Assembly: GCA_022393335.1 (NCBI GenBank)
Contig: JAJEKB010021225.1
Location: 907,321-971,320 of the forward strand
Length of the DNA: 64,000 nt
From: Macrotrachela quadricornifera
Lineage: Eukaryota > Rotifera > Eurotatoria > Philodinida > Philodinidae
Reading direction: 5' to 3'
Positions 12,305 to 24,300 of the stretch are shown in pieces. Position numbers and translations under genes: made by a program. The notes under the pieces are model-generated. The model was not told the origin of the DNA. It made no database searches and saw nothing but the letters and a program-made list of their open reading frames with translations. Each line of letters starts with the position of its first letter. The first letter of the stretch is position 1.

Positions 12305-13497
12305 TATATTTTTAAAGATGTATACATTTCTTGACTGCAAACTTATATTTTACCTACCGATTCTTTATGTATCATTATAATTTATCTAAGCTTCATCATT
12401 TCATTATACAATTTATAATTAGAGACAAGTGTGTTTCGAATCTGTGTGAACTTTTAAAGCTACTTAATGTATTTAGAAAGTTTGAAGCTTTTAAAGCAAG
12501 CATGTATATTCAATTTGTCATTTACACTTTCAGAGATTTCAACTAAAAGTAATATAGATTATTATTGTCTCATTTTTTTATTGTATGCGTATAGGCACAA
12601 ATACTTTGTCAAGTAGTATCCATAAGTCTAGAATTGTTTCAAAAAAATTCCATTACTAATGAAAAATCCACATGCTAACTTTTGTTTTGAAAATAAGAAC
12701 GTTTTAATTTATTTCAAAAATGCCAAGAATGAGTTAAGCAATATAGATGGCATTATTAAGTGATATCTAAGTCTGCTATAGTCATATAATGAACGTAGAG
12801 TCCAATCAAATTGATGCAAAGAAAGAAAAAAGAAAAAAAAATTATAACGATGAATATATATTTTTAATTGTTGGATATCTTCTTTTACTTTAATAAGCAA
12901 AGACAAACAAAAATTTTTTGATCAATATCATTATCTGCTGATTTACATTTCAATACTTTCTGTTTCTTTTCCATTAACTTATTCGCGATAACATGAATAT
13001 TGTCGTTTTATAATTCGTGGGAATTTTCATCTTTTTGTCTATGACAATTGCAATACTTCAAAATGGTTTTTGTTGACTTTTTCCTTATGAGTATGAGCTA
13101 GGAAGATTATTTAATCAATAGCAGAAGAATTAGTTTCTTGGATCAAAGTACGACAGAAATCATTAAGTTTTCCTACAGTAAATGAGCTTTCGACTGGCTT
13201 ACAGTATGTCCCACTGATGGATCACATAGCCTCAAATGTGTTAATGAAACTGTAGTTTGTGTTTTATCTTCCTCAATTATTCCTACTCCTAATGCCACTT
13301 CCTCATATACATGTAATCGATTACAATGATTTGTACAAAGAAAAAACAAAACAAAATTTTGTACTTTAAAAAATGCATCTATAAAAAAGAATTTGACTCC
13401 TACTTTGAACAACAGACATTAAAATACTCGTGTTACTTTGCAGGGCGTCCTGCCCTCTTCTGTTCTGAATCACAGGGCAGAATAGAGTGAAATAAAA
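12305..13497. other. Spacer between the two ART/TPR genes
   Basis: AT-rich, no protein-like frame. A GC-rich patch at 13441-13480 contains a hairpin with 7-bp arms (CTGCCCT at 13450-13456, AGGGCAG at 13474-13480) directly before the first coding exon of the next gene. Confidence 0.5.
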
Positions 13498-16143
13498 ATG
13501 CCTTATAAACATCTTTGTTTGACACTTATATTTTTAGACGACACGACAGAAATCGCAGCACCATTGACCAATACTTCTAAATTCATTGAAGATTCAAATG
13601 AAGCAAATAATACAGTAGATAATAATAACCTTGAATCATTTCTTATTGTTTGGTTGGATGTAAATGTAACAAAGACAGAAGATAATTTAGCAACATTAAA
13701 TAAATTGCGTGCAAGTGTTAACTATATAAAAACATTTGATGAATTATCAACATGTGAAGCATATATACAAAGTATTAGACGTGAAAAAATTATATTAATT
13801 GTTTCTGGTAGTCTTTGTCGTCAAATTGTACCACAAATACATGATCTATCACAATTAAATTGTATTTATATTTATTGTTTACATAAATCAGCTCATGAAG
13901 AATGGTCAAAACAATATTCAAAAGTCAGTTTGTTTTACTCATTATTGAGTATCTTTTCATTCAGATATATTACATATGTAAAGTAAAAGAGATAATATAA
14001 AATATTATCATCATATATATTAATAAATCTATAGCAACATTCGAAAAATAGTAACAAATTGAGCGCAATAAAATCCGTCAATATCATTTTTGAATAGATA
14101 TATGCTTCAATCTTTTCGTAATGAACAAGTTGAAACTGCATTTCGAGAGCGATTTAACAATTCTAAATTTGATACATATATTAGTTTTAAAATAGCAACA
14201 CAGATGTCTATCGTGACTGAAAATCTGCCGCTACTGTTATGGTTTTAAAAAGATGCCTCAAATTTCACTGTTTTGAATGCATTGGATAATAAGAATTGAT
14301 ACTAGACCGACGAATTTATCCAGTCTTAGAATGCTTCATATGTAAACACTCAAATTCTATTGAAGTCGTGCAGTTTTCTAATGTTTTCTAAATAAGTGCT
14401 GTCGCTGCTGCGATGAATTTTGAAAAAATCTGTCGCAGTTATGGCGATTTATTTAAAAATCTGCCGTAGCCACGACCACCAACGCGGCTGCAACAATACG
14501 ATTGATAATGAAAACAAATTCCATATTTCGTTCAAACATTTCTATAAAGTTTTCTTTATCCCCATATAGTATATAAAGATTGTCATGTGAAATATTTAGA
14601 GCAATTTGAATGCCACAATTTCTTATATGTAAATTCATATTACACACATGTGTAGCCCGTCTTGTACATGACTCATAAAAATAGTAAATTTCATGGATGT
14701 AATATAGGCTAAACGACATTTATCTCTTTAAGAATTAGGTTGAAAAAAAATAATGCTTAAAAATATCTTTTATTGTTTTAGATTCGATCAGTGATTGTCA
14801 AACGTAATGAATTAGTCGAAAAAGTTAGTGAAGATCAAAAAATTCGTAATATTACTGAAGATACTGCATCGATCAGCGTTCTGAAACCTACATCTATAAC
14901 AAAAGAAACTACAGCTAAAGATATTGCTAAAGAAATGGGATCTATTCTCTGGTTTCAATTATTTATAGAAGTAATATTGCGTATGCCACCTTCTGATGAT
15001 GCTAAAAAGGATTTGATTCAAACATGGAGAAATAATTATACAGGAAATTCTAGCGAACTAAATATTATTGATGAATTTGAATGTGAATATACGAGAGAAC
15101 AAGCAATTTATTGGTATACACGAGATTCATCATTATATCGTATATTAAATAAAGCATTAAGAGAACAATCAATTGATATTGTATTATTATTTCGATTCTT
15201 TATGAGTGATTTATCAAAACAATTATCCGAACTATATTATAATAATTTGAAAAATTTACAAATACAAAATTTGAAAGATGATGATGGTATTAATGATCCA
15301 TACATAATGCATCTTTATCGTGGTCAAGCAATTGCTAAAGAAGAATTTGAACAGATAATGCATGGTATCGGTAATTTTATATCTATTAATAGTTTTTTCT
15401 CAACAACTTCAGATGAAATGATAGCAAGAGAATTTGCTAAAGATACAATTATAACCGAAGATAAACGACGTATTATGTTTCGAATTGAAGTTGATACTCG
15501 TCTTCCAACAAAACCCTTCTATAATATTGAAAATTTTAGTTATTTTAAAACAGAAAAAGAAATATTATTTATGTTTGGTTGTATATTTCGTATAAATACT
15601 GTTACCTATGATGATGATGATCAATTATGGTTAATAGATATAAAACTATTTAATGAAGATGATTTTGTATTGAAAGAAGTTTTTTCATATATGAAAGAAG
15701 ATATTGGTGAAGAAACATCAATGATAACATTGGGAAATATTTTAATTAAAATGGGTGAATTTAATAAAGCTGAAGAAATTTTTTCAAAAATAAATCATCG
15801 TGATGGATTAATTGAAACTGTAGAATCTAAAGGAAATTATTATTTAGCAGTGAAAGATTATCAACGTGCTATTAATTGTTATAAACAAGTTTCAAATCTA
15901 CGTTCTCAATTCTATCCTAATTCACATCCAGATATTGGAACAAGTTATTTTACAATAGCAATGGCGTATGAATTTAATAAACAATATATAAGTGCAATAT
16001 ATTATTATAATCGTGCTATAAAACAATATCAACGAACACTGAAAAATAATCATCCATTGATTATAAGAACAAAAAATAATTTACAAAAAGTTACACGATT
16101 GAGCTGTGTACTACGTAAAGCATTTAGTATCGAGAAAAAATAG
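13498..16143 (+). CDS. NAD-arginine mono-ADP-ribosyltransferase with TPR repeats (intact R-S-ExE)
   Basis: Two exons, 13498-13923 and 14782-16143, spliced GT-AG in phase 0 (AAA|GTCAGT, then TTGTTTTAG|ATT), giving about 595 residues. Exon 1 encodes a Rossmann-like N-terminal region (SFLIVWLDVNVTKTEDN, KIILIVSGSLCRQIVPQIHDL) that I associate with bdelloid ART proteins. Exon 2 carries the transferase fold: LYRG with Arg322, SFFSTTS with the key Ser near 349, and EKE with Glu400 and Glu402, then MFG. These match the family set for moving ADP-ribose from NAD to arginine. TPR repeats follow (about 450-585; TLGNILIKMGEFNKAEEIF, GTSYFTIAMAYEFNKQYISAIYYY). No signal peptide is seen, so a cytosolic enzyme is likely. 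The start is uncertain: a good acceptor (TTATATTTTTAG, ending 13536) suggests the first coding exon could lie upstream. It is a tandem paralogue of the gene at 11039. Confidence 0.85.
13924..14781 (+). other. Intron of the active ART/TPR gene, 858 bp
   Basis: It begins GTCAGT and ends in a pyrimidine-rich TTTTATTGTTTTAG. At 858 bp it is over ten times longer than the 64-bp intron at 26962-27025. Two related words, GAAAATCTGCCGCTACTG (14219) and AAAAATCTGCCGTAGCC (near 14454), suggest a repeat insertion inside it. Confidence 0.7.
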
Positions 16144-18177
16144 ACAGTTATGTATAAAAGTTTAAACGAATTCGTCGATTAATTATTGCTTTTTTTTGAA
16201 AACATAATTTTTAATAAAGTAAGATGAATGTTCAAATTCTTAAGCTAAAAATTTAATAAATCCTATGAACTCTACTCAAAAGTTATTATGAATTTCATAA
16301 TTTATACATTTTTAGAAAGTAGAAGATCTACTTTAATTTTCTATTTTATTATTTTTATTTCGCGTATAACTTTAATATTATCCATAAAAATAATAAATTT
16401 TGAAGTCAGAAAGAAACTAATTGAAAATATTCCAATATGAAAAATTTTCCTGTTAAATTACATTATTTTTGGAATAAATATTTCGGTGACTCGGCAATCA
16501 ATGAAATTACACTTATTTTAAGTACTACAAATATCGATAGCATTCAAAGACATTTAGTTAATACAAAATTTTCCTAAATAACAAGTATAAAATAAAATAA
16601 ATTGCATCATACAAATTTAAAATACAGATTTTAAATTATCAGTAGAATATACTATTATTCAAACTACACTATTGTCACAATATTTACCATACTCTTGTCT
16701 CCAAATTTATCATATAAAAAAGTAAGAAAAATTTAATAACGAAAATATAAATAAACTCTTTTTACTAATTTCAAATTAGTTGCTTAATATTAGGAATGCT
16801 CAAATTTATCTCTTATTCAAAATAATCAAAAGATTTTACTTCATCATTTACTTCTTACAAATAATCTTTTTATTTTAAAATCATTACTTTTTAAATTTGT
16901 TTTGTTCCGTTTCTTTTGCTTAATATTATAATGCAGTGTCCTGATGAATGTTTAAATTTTAATAAATAAACATAAAACGCTTCGATACAAATATAATCTC
17001 TATTAATTTATTTTATACAAGCATATTAACAATTTAATTTGTAATAAATTTTTCTTTTGATATTAATCGATTGCTGAAAAGCAAAAGATGCAATGAACAG
17101 ATTGATCTGCTTTTAAATTATTTGAATTTTTATCCCATCCCACTCTCAAGATAGTTTAAGATACTAGATGCTACGAAAAAATCATTTCCTTAACTGTAAA
17201 AGGAAACCTTTGAACTTCAATTTCTGCTTCAAAAAGTCAAGAAAATATCCTCGACTAATGGAACCCTACTTTTTTACAAAAATTATTTGCTCTATATAAA
17301 TAGATGAAGAACTTGAAGCTCTACAAAATGTTCTTTTTTTTTCTAAAACTAATAATAAGGTTACGATGTTTTGCCTAATATTGAAAATATGCAAAATAGA
17401 CAATTAAGCATTATTTTCAAGCGGTTTTTTGGATGACGGAATTTCAAAAGAAAATTTGGTGTTGAGTCTCAAAAATAGCTAGGCCTCTTTACTTTACAAC
17501 GTTGCATGTCACTAGTGTATATAAAACCACTTAAGAAAAAAACTAATACTTAATTTCCGTAAAATGCTGAGTAAATTATGTTTTTTGTAGTATCCAGTAT
17601 CTTTAATGTTATAAGAGAAAGACACATGCTAATGTCGCAAACAACATATCAATAAAATCTACACAAAATTTTCTCATCTAGCCAAACTTTCGAAAACAGC
17701 CTATCAAAAGCCGCTAATTTGTTCTACGCCACCCGTTATTTTCAAGACTTTAGTATTTCTCGACCTGGAAAAGGAATTTGAGTAAGGTAAACAGTTGTTT
17801 TTCATGATCAGCAACTCAAACTTTATCAAATCTTCTAAAAAATAAGGCCATAACGCTATTCGCTAGACAAATGTATCAACAAGGACGCAAAACAGTCGTT
17901 TGAAAGATAAGTTTATTATATTTCTCCGACCATTTAAATTTTGTTAATAATTATTATTAACGTTCAATAGTTTCCGATTTTAAAAGAATGTATATATAAG
18001 TGATGTCCCAGAAGTTCTGAAGATATGGATGCAGATGTATATGGGAATGAGTAAGAATGAGAAAAGAATATGACATCTGCATCCAATCACCCTAAAGTTC
18101 TATTTTATTCTAAGTAATTACGCAATAATCTTCTTATCTTGTTTCACTAACAAGACATAGAGAATAAAATTATATAA
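16144..18177. other. Intergenic, no gene seen
   Basis: Very AT-rich with no convincing reading frame. The only structure noted is the hairpin at 18027-18084. Confidence 0.6.
18027..18084. repeat. 12-bp perfect hairpin
   Basis: GGATGCAGATGT (18027-18038) pairs exactly with ACATCTGCATCC (18073-18084) across a 34-base loop. It could be the remnant of a small inverted-repeat element; no target duplication was found. Confidence 0.5.
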
Positions 18178-18669
18178 ATGATCTCTGTATTGGCATCCAC
18201 AATCTGTGAAATTCCTGACAGCATGTATCCATCAAGTATACTGTGTGAACATTGCCAAAAGTGAGTGTGTCATCGTCATTTCAATGAACTACGTCTGTTG
18301 ATCGATGAATTGAATGAAAAAATCAGACAAATTCGTTTGCACGATCTTCAAAAGCGATCTATTATCGAACTAGAAGAATGACGTAGTGAATCGATTCGAA
18401 TGATTAATCAAATGTATGAAATCAAAGTACACGAAATCAATGAAACTGCTAAGAACACACGAATCCAAAAAGAATAAAAACATTATTTAACGTTAATTGA
18501 TCAGACTAAGCAACAAACGTACGGATTGATTCAAGAAAATGATATAGGTCATGCACAAATGCAAACAATCAAACAAAGTTTAGAAGAATTGAAACAGAAA
18601 ATGGAACAATTATTAGATGAAGATGACTACATATCACTTGATATTGAACCATTGAATTTTCGATTATGA
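18178..18669 (+). pseudogene. B-box-like zinc finger / coiled-coil protein relic
   Basis: One frame from ATG at 18178 reads MISVLASTICEIPDSMYPSSILCEHCQK, a stop, then VCHRHFNELRLLIDELNEKIRQIRLHDLQKRSIIELEE, a stop, RSESIRMINQMYEIKVHEINE and so on to SLEELKQKMEQLLDEDD. The C-x2-C...C-x2-HF spacing followed by a long heptad-rich helix resembles the B-box and coiled coil of TRIM-type proteins. Stops lie after CQK (TGA), after LEE (TGA), after IQKE (TAA), and at 18667-18669. Coding character is plain despite the stops, so it is a recent pseudogene. Nothing recognisable follows the coiled coil, so the C-terminal domain is missing or too decayed. Confidence 0.7.
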
Positions 18670-19079
18670 TTCCGTTTGTACTCGTAGCACAATAGATCAT
18701 GCTATTTGTCGAAGGAAGAAACAAAAGATAAATTATTTCGGTAACAATAAGGTAATCTTCTATCTATCGAACATCAGATCAAGCACAATGAATTCTATGG
18801 AAACGTTAGGGGAAAATGGCGATTGCTTTATTAAGTTAATCTGATAATCTTTTCTTGTTGGATGAATATACAAGTGTATCATAGAAGGAAAATTGTTCTA
18901 CCTATGGATATACTCACATATGTATTCTAATTATGCTAGAAATTCTAATTCATGAAACCTCATCTAGACTACTTAGAGGATGGCCAAAGAATGAAGATCT
19001 CTAGGCTGAAATCCAGTTTTGTGTAGCCAAGGTACATGTTGAAGGAAAGCTAAGATGATATTTGGAATGAGCGCATTAA

Positions 19080-19700
19080 ACTATACCGAATAATATAGAA
19101 TTTAAAATACTTTTCAAAGAATATGGGAAGAGGTCTAATACGCATATTTCGTTAGAAAAGTTTTATTTAAAAGAACAATTTTTATTTGTCCAATATAATT
19201 TTTTAGATGATATAGAAATATTACTGAGCAAAATACACGCTTTTAAAACAAGAATGTTAACTCTTCTTGTCTTTGGATCTTCTCAGATAACTCTGGTCGA
19301 AAATATTTTCTCAAAAAATAAGTTTTCAAGTGATCTGCGATCATTTCTGAGTATAAAAGCCGTTTCTTGAACGAGCAAAATGGATATCTGCCTACTTATG
19401 GAAAAATTTTAATCTATGCATGATCACGATCCACGACCATTTTTTACGTTTATATCAAACTTGTTCTTAGACAATACATATAGTTACAAATGTAAGAGTT
19501 ATCGATTTTCTTGCTAAAGGTGACAAGAATGTATTACAGTGGAAAGAAACAAAGCAACATTTTTCGATATTGGGTAAAAAGAAATTTATCTTATCAAATA
19601 AATAAAGAACACTTGAGTTCTACCTCAGACGATACTGCCGAACAAAATTCAATGCAGCTATAATTTCTGACAAAAACACTCTAGTTATACTCGGAAAGAA
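19080..19700 (+). pseudogene. Possible decayed retroelement fragment
   Basis: A stop-free frame of about 90 codons starts near 19085 (NNIEFKILFKEYGKRSNTHISLEKFYLKEQ at its beginning). Another block near 19486-19605 reads NVRVIDFLAKGDKNVLQWKETKQHFSILGKKK. The second block faintly resembles the stretch between reverse transcriptase and RNase H in Ty3/gypsy elements (hydrophobic, then LLKKG...W-x-E...F). No catalytic motif or LTR was found, so this is only a suggestion. Confidence 0.3.
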
Positions 19701-20464
19701 AAACCAAAAAGAATTAATACATAATTCACAGCAATCATAACGAATACTATTTCCTGCTTCAGAAATAAGTAGTCAGATACTATAGAGTATAGACATCATT
19801 AAAAACAAATAAGCTTGTGATGTTCACTTTTTTATTACTACAAATGACCAACTAGCAAATTGAGAATGATGCTCAATATCCAATGACCATATAAAACAGA
19901 AATACCTTACGTAAAAAAGATAATAATTACGTATAAGAGACTATCTATACTTGAGACAAAATATATACTCAGCAGATTTCTCTTTTCATGATGCAACGAT
20001 GATTACTATTCGTACAAGAAATGCATTCATCTTCTGTATCAAAATGAAAAATAAGTAATATCCAATATTTTTTTTTCCTGTTTGTAAGTTTGCCGTACCG
20101 TATGTTTTACTTCCAATTTTGTCATCGCTGTGCCAAACGGATGAATTTGTCAAATACCAACGCATTGTTGCTATCCTAAGTGAAAACTATATCGCAAATG
20201 CTATTTAATATTGAAGCGTCGCTGCGGGATCGTACGTTTTTATCTAGCTCTATATAAGTCATATTTGGCATCAATAAAAAAATTTTCTGCTCTATTAGAA
20301 AAAAAAATGTCTGATGGAGAATTAGTAAATGAAATATGCATAAGTTTATCGACATGAAAAGCGAGAAACGTTACTATAAATATCGATAACTCTCTAATTG
20401 CATCTGCAAAATTAATAGAGTCAATTATAAGGTTCATAAAAAGAATACAGTTGTATCAGAATTT

Positions 20465-21349
20465 TTACTGGTCCAGAAAAATCATTTGAGACGTGTGTTG
20501 CCAAACCTTCTCAACCATCTCCTCTTGTGTGGGTGCTGTTTTAGTTACTGTTTCACCTTTATCATTGACACGTCTCCAACCTTTGTCTGTTCCAAGCATT
20601 CCATGTATCATGAATTCAGCACAATCTTCGGGACTGACACCCAAACCAATTGCCAAAGCACATTTGGCCGGCAATCGGACCCAGAATGGTAAATTATCGA
20701 ATAATGGTGTTCGAACCAAACCCGGAAATGCATGCGTAAATGTTATGTTCGTATTCTCTGATTGTGAAGCGAAATGTTGCATAGTAAGATTAGTAAACGA
20801 TATAGCATGGGTGGCAGCCAAAGAAAGAGAATATGTATTTTCAAGTGCCATATCATTCCAGTTAATTTTTGTTTCATTGTCATTCATACCGTTTAATACA
20901 AACAGAACTTTACCACCATTTTGGGATGATCGAAGTAGCGGGAGCAATTCTTGCACGAATAACATTCGACCATAGTAATGTAGAGCCAATTTATTATCGA
21001 TATTTTCTGTTGTTGGTGTACGACCTGCCATAGTAAAAATGCCTTGCGATAATATTAGCATGTCTACAGCATTAATTTTCCGTGTAACAGTTCGAATTTC
21101 GGACATAAGTGATACATCGGCACGAATAAACTTTGAATTTGAGCCTAATTGTGCTAGCATAGCGTTGCCCGCAGCTTCATTTCGGCCAATAATAGTAATG
21201 TTGGCAGATGGACAATGTTGAGCCATTGAAAGAGCGATTGCTTGACCAATGCCCGATGTACCACCAACTACAACAACGTTTGGGGGTGGTTTTAGCGAAG
21301 CTAAGATGTGGGCGTTTGATGCAGCAGCTACTCGTACAGCAGAAGACAT
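20465..21349 (-). CDS. Atypical short-chain dehydrogenase/reductase
   Basis: A 294-residue single-exon protein. The dinucleotide-binding Rossmann motif is GGTSGIG (residues 29-35) after a hydrophobic strand NVVVV; later strands include NITIIGRNE and DMLILSQGIF, the usual SDR NAG position being SQG. The usual catalytic Y-x3-K is altered: the Tyr lies in NTYSLSLAATHA (about residue 173) and Leu sits at the Lys position. The end of the core, FTHAFPGLVRTPLF, matches the PG motif of SDRs. From memory, a fungal SDR group shares this layout (YS...AATH, then HxFPGxVxT), so horizontal acquisition from a fungus is possible; the apparent lack of introns would agree. It probably acts as a cytosolic NAD(P)-dependent oxidoreductase of unknown substrate, and catalysis is not assured without the Lys. 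Confidence 0.82.
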   Translation of the reverse strand: MSSAVRVAAASNAHILASLKPPPNVVVVGGTSGIGQAIALSMAQHCPSANITIIGRNEAAGNAMLAQLGSNSKFIRADVSLMSEIRTVTRKINAVDMLILSQGIFTMAGRTPTTENIDNKLALHYYGRMLFVQELLPLLRSSQNGGKVLFVLNGMNDNETKINWNDMALENTYSLSLAATHAISFTNLTMQHFASQSENTNITFTHAFPGLVRTPLFDNLPFWVRLPAKCALAIGLGVSPEDCAEFMIHGMLGTDKGWRRVNDKGETVTKTAPTQEEMVEKVWQHTSQMIFLDQ

Positions 21350-24300
21350 GTGAACAGATGATTTTTAAGCACGAGTCGTGGTGATAAGTCAAAATTTAAT
21401 GCTACTACCTGACCAGAACTGTCGATTATGTATCTGAAAAGAGCATCATATATCATTACAAGAATCGCAAAAGACTAAAAAAGCTTGTTGTTGCGAAACT
21501 ACAATAGATCTAAATTTATTATAGATCGAAAGCATCTCTCACATACCAAACAATAAAGAATTTCAAGTTCTACAAGTCAATAAATTACAGAATTCAACTT
21601 GTGTTCTTGATAAATCACGTATTGAAACATAAAAATATTCAGAAGCTTACGGTGTCTTCACGTATCAAAACAATATAATAAAATTTTTTCTGATTTCTAA
21701 ACTTAAGATTAGTCATTCATCGTCACTAAATGTAGTTCTGACTCGAGCAAACTATGGCATATTCTGAACCTATCAAAAAGAGCTTTGAACTGTCTCTAGC
21801 AACATTTCTTTCTTTCCTTCTTTGCTAGAATGAAATAATTATACTGTATTTTTTTTCGAACGTCCATTGTATTTCGATGAGAAAGTCTGAAAAGAACGGA
21901 AGAAGATTTTCAAGTATTAGAAAACTGACTTTATTCAATATCGTTTGTCAGGTTAAATACTTTTGTTATGCTGCTTTAATATGCAATGATCATGATAAAA
22001 AAAAAAGATAGATTGAACTCTGCAATATATAAGCTTATTTACCTTGAGATTCTCTATATTTTAGTATATGCGATAGCAAATAAGGACATCAATATCTAGT
22101 ACAATTTATTCTAGCTCATTCATTATTTAGGTAAGGGGTTTTGCTCTCACGATATATCTTTTCATATGATCGCACCCTCTATTGCATATATATCTTACAA
22201 GTAGCAATTTTTAAATCAAATTAACGTGTAGCTTTTTTTATCTATGACTGATTAGTCGAGAAAGTATCTGACATCCATTTATCCATATTTTATGGACCAA
22301 CATGCATACAACTCTTTTGTAAAATGATATTACTTTTCTAATATAGTTAATTTAACTGACAGTAACTTCTGTGGAACAATCTGAGATTCGAAGTGAACAG
22401 ATATCATTAAAAACTTTCGGCTCAAATTTTATTATCTTTCACTAGTGATCTATTTTAAATCAAATATTCTGCAATCTGTTATGAACAACTAACCTTATAC
22501 GGTGATTTGACAACATATGAAAAATTCACTCACTTTGTTTCTCAACTTATAATACTATGCTTCAGCGTATATATTTAGAAAAATGAATATTACCTCTCCT
22601 TGTTTCAAAATGTCCATGTGCGCATGTTGTTTATGAAAGAACGAAAAACAAAAGGACAAAATAGTTGCAAGATAGAAGATATGCTTGACTCATTCTTTAA
22701 ACAGTGTAGCACAGAACAGAACAATGAAAGTAAATCAGGTATTCGAATGTCGTATTTTAGAAGAAGATAGATACTGAAGTGACTGAACAATTAAGTGAAA
22801 AATAACGGTTTCCATGGAGCTGAAGCCTGCCTTCTCTCTCTCTTGTTAAATAACAGATAACTAAAAATAGCAATATTGTTTGACTATTAAGTCAATCATA
22901 TTGCTCTTAGTGCATGTTTAATATTCTAGTTTTTATCCAATTTTTCTTACAGTAGGTAGAATAAGCACAGTGAGTCATTTTTATAGAACATGTTAACATG
23001 ATTTAGTTTCTATAAAATTATTTATTTTTTACATAAATTTAATACTAGCTATTATTGCTTACTTGTCGAAGGTACTTTCATATAAAAAAAATATTTACAC
23101 AGGAAGCATCTGTTTGATAATAATCGCTCAATATAAAACCCATCGATTTATAATCAATTGCATTACACCAGTTTGCAATAATAGCGTAGATTTATCTAAA
23201 TCGTTAACTATTTCAGTTTTAACAGTACTTATTAAATAGTTTTTATATTTTTACACATCTCAATAGAAATTTTTTGTAATAAAATTTTAATTGCTATGGG
23301 CATTCAAATGATGATTTACTTTTAATTTGATTTTTAATTAAAACACTAATAATATCATCTGTACAAATTTCAATACTAACTAATGAAATAGATTGAATAT
23401 GTTCAAATTAAGTTAAATATTTTTCAATCATATTTGACTCATGTTTTCATATGTAGCATGACATCAGGTGGATTCTTTGGTTGACTTAAGATATCAAATA
23501 AATAATCATTTAATATAAAATAAAATTGAGAAAATTGTTAACGTCTATTTTCTAAATATATTTCAAGAGACTTTTAAATTTAAATATGGCAATTCTCTAT
23601 CTATATCTTCTAATTGTGTTACGCGAAATGCATCTAGATTTTTATTTAATGCAATCATAATATAATTCCAATTTTCGTCTATTTCATCGACTACAAAATC
23701 ACATCTGACAACATGGATTGTTTCAAAAAAGGTAAAAAAAAAAATTGATGGTCTTAGAGTTCCTACAAAAGTGCAAAACCACGAATGAAGAATGAAAGTC
23801 ATTGAAGATCTTTTTGAAGAAAAGGATTTAATGTGAAATGTCATGAATACAGAATTTGAAGCTCTATCGATTGATATTATCTTCAAGTTGATGCTTTAAA
23901 TACCAGTGATTAATCAAAGAAAAAAATTTATATCAGATTTTATGTCTTATGTGGGCAGTCGCTGGTATGAGTATTTTTGTACTTCCGACAGATAGCATAG
24001 ACATATGTTAATCATTTCTGTAAGGAAATACGGACATGGTTGAAAAATTCGATTGGACGCTATTGTGAAACTCATTGCAGTTCAAATTCTTGTTTTCAGG
24101 TCTACACTGAATCTTTTCTATGGTGTTGAGGAATGTCACCTAAAAAAAATCGTACATTATAATGCATACCAATACTCAAAAAGATAAACAATGGTTGAAA
24201 CGTGTTTTACTAATACTCACTTAAAATTAATGAATGGAGTGCTTTTTCTTGTTTATATCATTATTTTGATGAAAAGAAGAAATGAAGATGAATTGCTACC

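Noticed and set aside
20486..21221. Plus-strand frames opposite the dehydrogenase
   Set aside because: They are antisense to a well-supported gene and show no known motif.
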